64,000 bases of DNA from Astrocystis sublimbata (taxonomy: Eukaryota > Ascomycota > Sordariomycetes > Xylariales > Xylariaceae). Shown here in pieces: positions 46,158 through 57,283 of this stretch; the stretch's first letter is position 1, and each line of letters begins with the position of its first letter. The stretch lies in the NCBI GenBank assembly GCA_022453515.1, contig JAJNNY010000014.1, positions 124,001-188,000 on the forward strand, read 5' to 3'. The position numbers were made by a program, and so were the translations under genes. A model generated the notes under the pieces. The model searched no databases and had not been told where the DNA came from. It worked only from the letters and a program-made list of their open reading frames with translations.

Positions 46158-48612
46158 ATGACCGACGTAGCTGAGCAATCCGCCAACACGTTGGCATCAG
46201 GCCCTGGTGCCGGAATCCCCCATGATGGAACAGGTATGTATAGCCGCCTCTCTGTGTTCCGAGTCGCGTTTGCGCGTTGCGTTGATACTGACTGCGTTTG
46301 GCATAGGCGTTGTAAAGCTCGACTCGTACCTCTCGCCTTTCCAAGGCGCGCTGAAGAGGAGGTATGCAAAAGCTCAAGAATGGATGAAGAGGTTTGAAGA
46401 TAATGAAGGCGGGGTTGAGAAGGTCTCAAGGGTTCGTTTGATGCCTACCTCGAGCTTCGAAAAGCTCATTTGCTAAAACAAAATGATTAGGGTACAGAGA
46501 TCTATGGATTCAACGTAGATCAAGACAATAACGTTGTGTATCGAGAATGGGCGCCACATGCTGCAGAAGCATCACTGGTAGGCGAGTTCAGTGAGTCCCC
46601 ACTGGCGTCTAGACTTTAAGCGGATTGAGCTGATACATGATGTAGACGGATGGAATATTAGAGCTCATCCCATGAAGCAAAATGAGTTTGGCGTTTGGGA
46701 GATTGTGGTGCCCGCGGTTAACGGAGAACCTGCCATACCTCACTTGTCCAAGATCAAGGTACATTTGATATATGCTTACCAGGTTCGGGTATGGTACTGA
46801 CGAGGAGCGCACAGATCTCAATGGAGACCAAGGGAGGCGTTCGAATCGATCGATTGCCCGCATGGATCAAATACGTCACGCAAGATCTGTCGGTATCGCC
46901 TGCCTACGATGCCCGTTTCTGGAATCCTCCTGCATCCGAGAGATATACCATCAAAAACTCGAGGCCCAAGAAGCCGCAAAGTGCGCGCGTCTACGAGGCC
47001 CATGTCGGCATATCGTCCCCCGAGTTGCGGGTTACGACGTACAAGGAGTTCACCAAAGGCATGCTACCGAGGATAAAAGATGCGGGATACAATGTGATCC
47101 AGCTGATGGCCATCATGGAACACGCGTACTACGCCAGTTTTGGGTACCAGGTGAACAATTTCTTTGCCGCGAGCAGCCGTTACGGTACACCAGAAGACCT
47201 CAAGGAATTGATCGATACTGCGCATGGTCTTGGGCTTGTTGTGCTGCTGGACGTCGTACACAGTCATGCATCCAAGAACGTTCTCGATGGTCTAAACGAA
47301 TTCGATGGCACGGACAACCTATACTTCCATGAGGGTGGAAGAGGCCACCACGACCAATGGGGTAGCAGGCTATTCAACTACGGGGACTATGAAGTCATGC
47401 GATTCCTTCTCAGCAACCTGAGGTTCTGGATGGACGAGTACAATTTCGACGGCTTTCGTTTTGATGGTGTCACGAGTATGCTTTACCATCATCATGGCAT
47501 TGGAGCGTAAGTTACTCATCGGGCATGGTTTGAACAAACGAACTGACAAATGCAGGGGCTTTTCTGGTGGTTACCACGAGTACTTTGGCGCCGATGTCGA
47601 CGAAGAAGCGGTTGTCTACTTGATGGTCGCGAACGAAATGCTACACAATCTATATCCTGATTGTATTACCATAGCAGAAGATGTCTCTGGTATGCCGGCT
47701 CTATGCCTGCCGCTATCGCTCGGTGGTGTTGGTTTCGATTATAGACTGGCGATGGCTATCCCTGACATGTGGATCAAGATCCTGAAGGAGAAGAAGGATG
47801 AAGAATGGGACATCGGAAATATTTGCTTTACTCTTACCAACAGACGTCATGGAGAAAAGACAATCGCTTACTGCGAAAGTCACGATCAAGCGTGAGTGAT
47901 CATACCTACAATTGTACCCAAACGTGAGCTGACTCCTAGTAGGCTTGTCGGGGACAAGACACTGCTCATGCATCTCTGTGACGCAGAATTGTACACCAAC
48001 ATGTCCGTCCTATCGCCCATAACGCCCGTCATAGCACGAGGAATGGCACTGCACAAGATGATCCGGCTGCTGACTCACGCTCTCGGCGGTGAGGGCTACC
48101 TCAACTTCGAAGGCAACGAATTCGGCCACCCGGAATGGCTTGACTTCCCACGTGAGGGAAACCAGAATTCCTTCTGGTACGCGCGGCGCCAGCTGAACCT
48201 GACGGAAGACAAGCTCCTACGGTACAAGGACTTGAACGAGTTCGACCGTCAAATGAACCTGACAGAGGAGCACTTCGGATGGCTGCATGCGCCGCAGGCG
48301 TACATCAGCCTCAAGAACGAGAGCGACAAGGTCATTGTGTTTGAGCGTGCCGGCTGCCTCTTCATTTTCAACTTCCACCCCACCGAGAGCTTCTCCGACT
48401 ACCGCATCGGTGTTGAGCAAGCTGGCAGCTACAAGGTTGTGCTTGATACCGATACCAAGGAGGTCGGTGGATTTGGACGTGTCGAACCGAGCACAAGGTT
48501 CCTCACTACGCCCATGGAGTGGAATGGTAGGAGCAATTGGATGCATGTGTACATCCCTGCGCGGACTGCCCTCGTGCTGGCCCTGGAGTCCTCGATTTCG
48601 CAACAAGCTTAG
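46158..48612 (+). CDS. gbe1: 1,4-alpha-glucan (glycogen) branching enzyme
   Basis: Seven exons: 46158-46233, 46307-46431, 46491-46590, 46646-46758, 46815-47506, 47556-47891 and 47943-48612, giving 703 residues, the normal length for eukaryotic branching enzymes. All joins keep the frame. An N-terminal carbohydrate-binding module ([21 protein letters not shown]) is followed by the GH13 (beta/alpha)8 barrel with its conserved regions: [26 protein letters not shown] carrying the Asp nucleophile, [10 protein letters not shown] carrying the acid Glu, and [13 protein letters not shown]. The C-terminal beta domain follows ([14 protein letters not shown]...). It transfers alpha-1,4 chains to alpha-1,6 positions during glycogen synthesis in the cytosol. 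The first four exons are small and the catalytic core lies in the last three. Confidence 0.93.
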
Positions 48613-48942
48613 GGCTTTCATAAAGAGGCACATAGGGGTACTCAGTGGTGTTGACGACGACTGATGCTGAAAACCATCACTGTCTCAGAATCTATTGATA
48701 TATCTTATGGTTCACTGGAGGAGAATTGGGCGAGTTTGATCATGTACTGTACCTGGTAGTGTCGTTAATGATGAACATCTATAGAATGAATTCGAACACT
48801 TTCATGAAGACATTTGCCTTCCTCATTCATCTAACTAAGTTGACTTGTCTTTCTCAGATTGGGTATTGGTAATGGTAACGGCAAACTGTGATGTATACGT
48901 GCAATCAGACCCTATATATGAATTGTAACAAGCAGTATGACC
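48613..48942. other. convergent 3' spacer between branching enzyme and ORC5
   Basis: A 330-bp spacer shared by two converging genes, holding their 3' UTRs. No gene or repeat is seen. Confidence 0.6.
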
Positions 48943-50609
48943 CTATTCCACAAGCCACTCCTCAACCTCAACCCCCATACTCCTCCCTACACCCCTGATA
49001 ACCTCCCACCCAACATTGACCCTCCACTTCCCACTACGATCCAAATCTGCTCCGCCACCAGCACCAACAGCCGCACTCGCAGCACCTCCGCCAACACGCA
49101 CGAGCAGCCGCAAGCTCGCCAGCGTCGCAATCGCCATGCCCACATCGCCATCCACGCCTCCCTTCGCACCATCCCCAAGCCACTCGGACCTCGTCACCAT
49201 GTAGATGGCCACCATGCGCTCGAGCACAAAGACGCCGGGACCGAGCAGTTTCCGCGCAATGCGCCTGTGTTTTGCTCGTCGGCCTCGGCCGGGCCCGTTC
49301 GGTGTCGTTGTGCCTCCGAAGCCGCCGCGCCGCCGCTTCTTGCCGTTGTGCCAGGTGCTGAAGAGGGTGTTGTCGTGGCGCGGCGCGTTGTGTGAGGCGA
49401 GGTAGGCGGCGATGAGTAGGTAGCGCGCTGTGGGGGGCAGGAGGGTGGAGAGGTCGGCGGGTTTTTTGGTTTGTTTGTTGGGGGTTGTGGGGGTGTTGTT
49501 GTTGTTGTTGGTGGTGGTGAGTGTCGAGGCGGTGGAGAAGGAGGTGGATGTGGATGTGCTCGTCGTGGTAGTAGTAGTATTGGTCTTTGTAGTGGCAGTG
49601 GCGGTGGTAGTAGAGTGCGTGTGAGAAGCCCGTTGGATACCGGGCTCCAGGATACTCTCGTCTTGGAAATACGCGCGCGCGGCGATTAAGAGCTTGGAGA
49701 ACTCCCGTGCCTTGTGTGTGCCGGCTGCTACGGGGGCTGTGAATCGTGGCCATAACGAAGCGCTTGCGGCGCGCAGGCTCGGTAGGGTCCGGGCTGCGGG
49801 GCGCGTGAGGGAGTCGTAGACAGCGGCTGTGAAGCGCGTCCAGAGGTCGGATGTTTCTTGCGCGGTCGTGTTCGGGAGAGAGGAGGGCGGGGTCTGCGAT
49901 TGGATCGTGATGTATTGCGCCTTGGTGTATGGGGCGAAGTGGACGTGCGATGGGGACGAGACTCGGAGCAGGGAGGGTTGTGGTGTTGTTAGGATGAAGA
50001 CTGTTGTGAGGTTCGGGATCTGGATTGCGAAGTTACGGTTAGTATTCATGTTCATGACTTGTATTGCCGGTTCCGGGTGGTAAGACGTACGATTTCAGAG
50101 AGTCTCGCCAATGCAGGGAGCAATGTCGCCGGCGCATCGCGCTGGCGGTCGATGCCGTCGAAGACCAGCACGAACCGTGACTGAATATCTGATTCTGACT
50201 CCGACTCTGGCTCGGCAGTGTATTTCAGCAGCTTCGTCAACTCGGCCGCCAACGCGGCCAGCGTCTCGCAGCGTCCGGGCGTCATCCCGTTCTGCAGCGC
50301 ATCTCCCACGAGGCCAACAGTCCTCTCGAACAGATGGCGAGCCGTCACGCATTCAGCGGACTTCACGAGAGCGTAATTCAAGTCATCGGGCGACGAGGCG
50401 CGCAGAGCCTGAAGTAGCTCGCTGATGATGGCGCTCTTGCCGGTTGCCTCGGTGCCGTGGACAACGACATTGCGACAGGGCGCTATGCGCGGGTGGAAAA
50501 GGGTCGTGAGGGCGTTGATTTGGGCGTCGCGGCAGGGAAAGCTCGTGATTAGCGATGCGAGGAGATCGTCGGGCAATTGGAAGATGGTGGTCATCTCGGG
50601 CTCCCCCAT
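48943..50609 (-). CDS. orc5: Origin recognition complex subunit 5
   Basis: Exons 50609-50091 and 50019-48943 give 531 residues. The 71-nt intron has a GTACGT donor, a CTAAC branch and a CCAG acceptor, and joins ARLSEI to IPNLTTVFILTTPQP in frame. The N-terminal AAA+ domain has Walker A GTEATGKS near residue 50 and a Walker B-like FVLVFDGIDRQRDA near residue 150; the IPNLTTVFI strand is the sensor-1 region. A Thr/Asn/Ser-rich insert of about 60 residues (near 305-370, reflecting Thr codon runs) precedes the C-terminal winged-helix-like region (DLSTLLPPTARYLLIAAYLASHN and the final GWEVIRGVGRSMGVEVEEWL). Orc5 is part of the six-subunit complex that marks replication origins and loads MCM. The ATG at 50609 gives MGEPEMTTIF; a second ATG (MTTIF) is five codons downstream. 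Confidence 0.9.
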
Positions 50610-51143
50610 CTTGTTGTAGTGACGACTTTTGTTAAAGGTACGATTTGTTTTGTAAACTTTGATCCAGACCAATCATGCAGTACGCGCAGCTGAGACCTGC
50701 ACCGCTGGTTTCCGTGGTATCCCTGTAACTTAAGTAACACCCCCGTCGCGGCTACGGGTAAACCTGTAGCTAAGTAACAGTAACAGGGATACAGAAACCC
50801 GAGTTACTCTCTGATTTTAACATAATTTCTATCGTATATACCGTATGGCGCGTATCTAGACTCCCACTCTGAAACAGTCATTTCGCCCGATTGACCTTTT
50901 ATAATACCTTGGCAATTTTATTCAACGGCTCAGGTTGAGACTGCGAGGCCATCTTCCGCTGCGCCATGTATTGGTTGGTCCCTGACCAGTTGTCGGTCAT
51001 GTTGTTCGGCGTGTTTTAGTAGCTTGCACCAGGGATATGTCAGACATGTCTCTGGGGTAGGTGGCTTTCGATTTCCTGGCGTTCTGCGTAAACCTAAGTC
51101 TTAAAAAACACTATCCTCTACATCGATATTGAGCTTCCTCACT
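50610..51143. promoter_or_regulatory. divergent promoter region orc5 / fructosamine-kinase-like gene
   Basis: 534 bp between divergent starts. Around 50727-50790 the word GTAAC/AAGTAAC recurs several times. No further elements recognised. Confidence 0.4.
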
Positions 51144-52409
51144 ATGATCTCGCAGATCCATCAGTTGCTCGAGAGTGGCGGGTTCAAGAGACAAGATGGT
51201 CTTGAAAACATTGCAGGCGACTTCCCCATCGATGAAGCGATTGTGCAGTGTGCGTCTCCCAATGCCGGCCTGTTATGAGCGCCAATTCATAGTCTCTAGT
51301 GCTATCCACGTCTTTCCAATTAACCACTGCCGACCTGTACGGCAAGTCAGACTTCTCGATCACTGGCTGTCTCTGGGGCATCGATGCCAACGGCGCAGAG
51401 AAAAAGTATTTTGTGAAAGTACCGGGGTGAAATCTGCCCCCCAAGTAGGCACATCTCTGATTTGATTGATAGTGTGCGATGGGCGACGAAGGGGGGATGA
51501 TGCTAAAGGGCGACTATACCTCCTTGACCACGATCCAAGATGCCTGTCCAGGTCTAGTACCTAGTGTGATCGGTTACGGTTCATACACGAGCCCGCCGCT
51601 GGGAAGTGACATACACTCCTTTATAGAGGACTTCCTGAATATTAGCAAAAATATGCCGAGCCCAGATCGCTTGGCCCTTCGGCTCGCCGAGATGCATAGG
51701 GAGGGCAAATCACTGAATGGGAAGTTCGGCTTTCCTCTCGTGACTTGCGATGGCCCTTTGCCTCACCCCGTCGCATGGCAAAGCGATTGGCCGACCTTTT
51801 TCACTGAGCTCCTCCGAAGCCGCGTGCGGATGGACGCCGAGGCCTGCGGGCCATGGCCTAAGCTGGAGCTGGCTGCCGAGCAGGTTGTCACCAAGGTAGT
51901 ACCAAGACTGCTAGGCTCTCTTGAGTGGCGCGGTAGTTCAATCGAGCCGAGTCTCATTCACGGAGACCTGTGGGGTACCAATGTCGATACATTGGACTCC
52001 GGGGAGCCGGTCATCTACGATGCTGGTTGCTACTACGCACACAATGAGATGGAGATCGGAATCTGGCGAGTCGTCTTTGCACAGAAGCTGGGAGCGCCGG
52101 CATATAGAGATGCCTACCTGAAGCAGTATCCGCCGGCTGAGCCGACCCGAGAGTGGGACGATCGCAATCGCCTCTACAGCCTCAAATGCAACCTGAATTG
52201 GTCTGCCACAGATCCAGGCATCATTACTCGCAAGATGTAAGGTCTACGAAGTCAGTCTAACTTTTCGATCAAGCAAACTTACTTTTTATAGTGCCTACAA
52301 TGACATGTGCTTCCTCTGCGAGAAATATGCCCCTTTGGACACGATTGACAAATATGACCCTTCGCTTGACCCAGTGGTCACACCTGGTATAGTGCCCCCC
52401 GTCGTCTAG
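51144..52409 (+). CDS. Fructosamine/ketosamine-3-kinase-like protein
   Basis: Exons 51144-51249, 51300-51418, 51473-52236 and 52292-52409 give 368 residues. The three introns are 50, 54 and 55 nt. Joins are in frame and the last exon ends PGIVPPVV. The protein kinase-like fold of the fructosamine-kinase (FN3K) family is recognisable: an N-terminal lobe with GCLWGIDANGAEKKYFVK, MLKGDYTSL, the catalytic loop LIHGDLWGTN at about 236-245, and VIYDAGCYYAHNEMEIGIW, the counterpart of the family DPA-YGHRExDL metal-binding segment, here with Ala-Gly instead of the usual Pro-Ala. FN3K enzymes phosphorylate sugars attached to lysines to reverse protein glycation; many fungal members are uncharacterised and could act on other small substrates. 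Upstream lies divergent ORC5, downstream the convergent broken serine hydrolase. Confidence 0.8.
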
Positions 52410-52541
52410 AAAGCAATCCAATGGGGAGTAAAGTGCAGTCTAAATTGTTCATTTTAAAAGCTACGTCATGTTAGGATACTGCAAGATCATAAGTGTTTGC
52501 GAAGTAACTGTCCGAATCGACTGTGCCATGTGCATACTGCA

Positions 52542-54167
52542 TCAACCCCCCTTGATGAAATGCTCAGGAGCGGTCAAAGCTCCATCATACCACCATGTGA
52601 GGAAGTCTATGACTCCCACCTGGGTGTTGGGTCCGAAACATATCTTGTAATAATCAGCCGTCTTGCCTACCAGTCGACCTCGCTTCATAAACTCGTCCCG
52701 CGGTTGAAGCCAGGTGAAGATGTCGTATTGATAATGGGCGAGAGGAAACACCTCCGACGTGCGACCCTGAAAAGCCATCTGCAACGATGTGGTCCCCTCG
52801 TTCTCGCTGACAAAGATTTATATCATTATGGTCTTGGCTTTGTTATAGAACTTCCCTACGTACTCTGTCAGTCTTCTAGGCGCCGTGCCGTGGATACGGT
52901 TCGCCTCGAGCTCAGTGTTTAGTCGCGAATACCACTGCACTGCGATTTCCGCTGTCTCGTGGGCCCAGAGAATGTAGTCATTTCGATCAGCAACTCCAAG
53001 ATATGCCTCCAAATAGAGCTGGCCTATCCAATCGGCAACGTCGTTCAGCGCGAGCGAGTTGGTCAAAACAAGGACGGCACCTTGAGTAGAGGGGATTAGG
53101 TTGATGGCAGCCAGGTTACCTGACATTGAGCCATTGTGGTAGAAGACCAGTGTAGATTCATGGCCGCGAGCGACATCCGGCATCCTTTTCGATCGATGCT
53201 GCAAAAGCTCTGGATTGATCCCGATTGCGCCCAGTGGTCCAGGCGTTTGGACCCGTGCCCAGCCGAGTGCGTAGCTTGTCTCGCGTTCGGAGATCTTGTT
53301 CATCGAAATCTGGGGCGAAAACAGGAATGGGACCTGTTTAAGAGGGGAACCCGGCGTGGTGGTGGTGTTGGACTCTATCTGGTGCTTCCTTGTCGTCAAG
53401 AAGGCCGTGTAGAGCTTGGCCAAATCTCGAACGCAGCTGCGCATCGCACATCCTGCTCCGCCTACTGAGTCGTCTCCTGAGAGCAATGGAGTCACCTCGA
53501 CCGTCGAAGCATCGTCGAGGGCCTGGTATGTCTTCGTGACGTTTTCGCTGCCGCAAAATCCGGCGCGAGTGCCGGTCCGCGTCATGCCGAGCGGCTCTAA
53601 AATAGACGAATGGACTATACGTCCCCAGGGCTGACCAGTCGCGGCTTCGATGATGTGGCCCGCTATCTCGTAGCCCAGATTATTGTACAGATAGCCATTG
53701 CGAAACGGCCTGACCTGGTGAAGATCGTTGATGAAATTGAGACTGTTGTCCTTCGTGATGAGCACATCATTCTGGCTCCCTACCCATACGAGTGAGTTTT
53801 GCATGCCTGCACGATGGGACAGACAGTCTACTGTTGTCATCTGGTGATGCAGGATCTTGCTTCTCGTACGGAAGCCAGGAACGATGTCCTTGACTAGGGT
53901 ATCCCACTCCAGCTTCCCGTCCTCGACACATAGTGCAACGGCCGCAGCGACCACTGCTTTTGTTAAGGAAGCACAAGGAAAGACAATCTCGTCGTTAATG
54001 GGTATCTTCTTAGTAAGATCCTGGTATCCAATATACTCGGTGTAGATTAGAACACCGTCATGGACAATGGCAATGGCAGCGCCGGGAGTGCCTCCGATTG
54101 TCATTAGCTGTTTGGCGTCTGTTTTGAGAGGCCGGACTCTGGCTCTGATATCAGATGCGGCCTCCAT
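52542..54167 (-). pseudogene. Class C beta-lactamase-like serine hydrolase with an in-frame stop
   Basis: The frame starting at 54167 encodes 449 residues, then a TAA (52820-52818), then continues in the same frame for 91 residues to a TGA at 52544-52542. The first part has the motifs of the class C beta-lactamase/penicillin-binding-protein-like esterase family: SLTK (Ser67, Lys70), YNN (161-163) and HNG (344-346, in the place of KTG). The sequence after the stop (LQMAFQGR.SEVFPL.HYQYDIFTW) looks like the C-terminal domain seen in fungal members of the family. So the likely event is one base change in the codon that became TAA. Removing it as an intron would cost the conserved YVGKFYN segment. 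The catalytic domain would still be made, so a truncated active protein is possible. The fungal family is diverse (esterases, peptidases, cluster enzymes) and the substrate is unknown. No introns are needed. Confidence 0.7.
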
Positions 54168-55835
54168 TCTAATACCACCCGAAAACAGTCAAAGGGAAAA
54201 GTTGAGTGAATCACAGAGATGAGCGGGGTTATATCTGAACGCCCTACCCAGGTATATATATGCCATCCCAAGTAGCACGGAGCTCACAATAAGCAAGTGC
54301 ACCGCATCCCTTCTTGTCCGACCAATGATGGTCACTCGAACCCCCCTGTTCGCCTGCACCCACTGTGTCATACCATATCCCTCAACTGCCACTCTGCCGC
54401 CCTCATCGCGCTTCTGATCAATGGGCGGTTCTGTGGCAGCTGTCTTTGTTGATATCAAGATTATAGAGTCAAAAGGATTGGAATTCGACTGAAGGGGTTG
54501 GTGCTCGAGATGACGAGGTGAAAATTCATCGAAAGGGGCTGGCGCGACGCCACTGATTAGGATGAGTTTCTTAAACTTACCGCGTCACTGCCTGCAAATG
54601 ACTTGAGCGCTCTCGGGAAACATGGTCTTTTATCCTGAAAATCAGCAAAGACGAGACTTGTCCTGTTGACACAGATACAAGTCGCTAACAATACCCAACT
54701 TCGAGTGCTTCGCTGCCGTATGAACCAAGACCAACTTCAGAGTCCTTTCGGTCAAATTCATTCCTCGCCGGGCCTTCGCTCGCCCATCGCCTGTCGCCCA
54801 TCGCTTGTCGCCCATCGCCCATCGCCTGTCGCCTGTCGCCCGTGCAGAAGACCGAGACAAAGAATTGGCCATTGATTAAGACGTATTTTCCGCATTTGCT
54901 GAACTTCTCATTTGCCTTTCATCGAAAGCAGCAAGCAATCGATGGCACTGTGGACTTTGATCTCCTGACATCAAATATAGGACTGAACATACGGGATTGA
55001 GGATTGACTGTCGATGCCAAAAGTCATGCTTACGGCAACGAAGGGCTGCGCCACCGAGCAGAGGCAAAACGAATGCAACAAGAACATCATGAAATGGAAA
55101 GTCAAGTCGGGTGGGAGATCCGTTTCAGTCAAACGGTTATTCTTCTACACGCCCAAATAACTATAATATGCGTAGCATGTTTCAGTAACGGACCGGACAT
55201 ATCAAAGTATTATACATGAACATGGAAAAATGGCTGTTAAAACGTGATCGGTTACGTGATATCGTGGATGTTCGGTTCACTGATAAACTATGAGCACCGT
55301 GGACAGTATTGAAAGTTTAGGTTGTAGTATCTAAGCTTGTGCAAAGATGAGTAATACATCATGGATGTTGCCCACATGGCAAGCAACTTAGCCCCCTAGC
55401 ACAAGTGAGGCTCAGGCTAGAAGCGACACTGCTCTACTTTCTACCGATACCAACGCTTGGTGAAAATTTGACTAACGTTACTTGACTGGATAGGTAGTCA
55501 TATTGACTTACCTTGCTGCTGAGAGACGCAACTTTGTCAGACTTGATGACGTGATACCTTTGTCAAAAGCCGGATGCGCACCGGGTGAAGGTATAGTTCT
55601 AGTACTAGATGGCCGTGCTCCTGGCACGGTATGGCCACTTCTCGCACTATGTGAGCCCCACCAGATCGCCGCCGAGATACGGACCTTGCGAATGACGAAA
55701 AAAGCAGTCATTCAGTTAGTTTCTGTCATTCTAGGGTTTGTATTCTACACATATAAGTCATAGGACATCTCTTGCGCGGTCGCAGTCCGTCGCTCAAACG
55801 TCACACAGATCTAGGTCGCTACGATTCCATCGGCT
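54168..55835. other. intergenic region between serine hydrolase and serine pathway gene
   Basis: A 1.67 kb divergent spacer. A heptanucleotide minisatellite lies at 54781-54843. The minus-strand frame at 54189-54458 contains a hydrophobic stretch (LLIVSSVLLGMAYIYLG) but no ATG before residue 30, and splicing it to the hydrolase would introduce a stop, so it is not called. Confidence 0.5.
54781..54843. repeat. Heptanucleotide minisatellite (CGCCCAT/CGCCTGT)9
   Basis: Nine tandem 7-bp units alternate between CGCCCAT and CGCCTGT variants, with single-base changes in two units. It is non-coding as far as can be seen and lies about 0.6 kb upstream of the serine hydrolase start. Confidence 0.88.
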
Positions 55836-57283
55836 ATGCCCTCCAGATCAGAGATCACGTACTTCGGGGCAGGCCCAGCGCCTTTGCCGACCGAAATCCT
55901 AGAAGATGCCGCCAAGGCTCTTGTGGACTTTGACAATACTGGGCTCGGTATCGCCGAACACTCGCACCGGTCAAAGCTAGCCAGTACAATCATCAACGAG
56001 GCCAAAGCTGATTTAGCGGCCTACCTTGATATTCCAGACAATTACGAGATCTGTTTTATGCACGGAGGAGGTACCGGACAGTTTGCTGCCACGGCTTACA
56101 ACTTTGTTGGCTCTTGGGTTGCCCGCAAGTACAAAGAGTTTGGATCCAATCATAGCGTCATTTCGCCGCTCAAGTCGACCGTGGATAAGGATCTCAAGTT
56201 GGACTACATCATCACAGGTGGCTGGTCGCAAAAGGCAGCGGCGGAAGCTGAGCGGCTCTTTGGCCCGGAGCATGTCAACATCGTGGCAGATAGCCGCGAG
56301 ACGAATGGCGGCAAATTTGGCAAGATTCCCGACGAGAAGACCTGGAACTTATCTCCGCAACCTGCCATGGTTTATTTCTGCGACAACGAGACAGTCGATG
56401 GCGTTGAGTTTCCTCAGTTCCCCAAGTCTCTCGAACCGCAACCAGGATCAGATCGACAACCTATTGTTGTTGCGGACATGAGCTCTAACATCCTGTCAAG
56501 GGCAATTCCGATAAAGAATTTCTCAGCCATCTTCTTCGGCGCGCAGAAGAACCTAGGATCGACGGGCATTACTGTTGCCATCATTGAAAAGAGCTTTCTG
56601 CCCCAGCCTCCTGCAGCTCTCATGAGACAGTTGGCTCTGCCTATTCCACCTCGCATTTTGGAGTATGAGACCATTGTCAAGAACAACAGCCTGTACAATA
56701 CGCTGAGTATATTTGAGTGAGTAATCTCCCCAAATTTATAAGTTAAATTTCAGCTAATTAAGTCTTCCATAGTGTATACATCGCGGGTCGGGTTCTCAAG
56801 AGGCTACTACAGCAATACCCTGATGACAAAGTTCGAGGACAGCAAGCCGTATCGGAAAAGAAGGCTGAACTTATTTATAACACCCTTGAAGCCTATCCCG
56901 ATATTTATCAGGTTATCCCGGACAGGACGGCACGGTCGCGTATGAATATCTGCTTCAGAATTAAGGGTGGTAATGCTGCTGCCGAGGAAGCTTTCTTGGA
57001 GCAAGCTACTACCCAAGGCCTAACAGGCTTGAAAGGCCACCGTAGCCTCGGGGGAATTCGAGCAAGCAATTGTATGTGTTCTCTCACTTTCCTCCTGTAT
57101 CTGGGGAGGCAGAATATCCGTTTTTGGGCGATATTCATGTCTGGATAGCATGCAGAACTCCTCAAACCCTGTTTATTTACCTGAAAAGGCAACTACTGAC
57201 TCCAACAAACTTTAGACAATGCGGTTCCTGTTGAGGGTGTAGAGAAGCTTGCTGGCTTCATTGGCGCTTTCGCGAAGTCATAG
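55836..57283 (+). CDS. ser1: Phosphoserine aminotransferase
   Basis: Exons 55836-56716, 56773-57071 and 57216-57283 give 415 residues. Intron donors are GTGAGT and GTATGT and both joins are in frame. The protein is a class V aminotransferase: TYFGAGPAPLPTEIL at the start, HSHRSK near residue 42, the MHGGGTGQFAA phosphate-binding loop near 75-85, and FFGAQKNLG with the PLP-binding Lys at residue 238, followed by a typical C-terminal domain ([40 protein letters not shown]). It converts 3-phosphohydroxypyruvate and glutamate to phosphoserine in serine biosynthesis (pyridoxal phosphate dependent). Length and motifs are those of functional enzymes. Whether it is the only genomic copy cannot be told from this window. 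Confidence 0.92.

Noticed and set aside
49034..49753. 239-codon frame rich in His/Gln/Arg inside ORC5
   Set aside because: It is out-of-frame translation of the Thr-rich, GC-rich second exon of ORC5.
52809..52863. Possible GT-AG intron that would remove the hydrolase stop codon
   Set aside because: It would delete the YVGKFYN segment, which looks conserved in this family, and has no convincing branch site.
54189..54458. Frame with a hydrophobic segment upstream of the serine hydrolase
   Set aside because: It has no ATG at its start, and splicing it to the hydrolase start creates a stop. The hydrolase already begins with the family-typical N-terminus.
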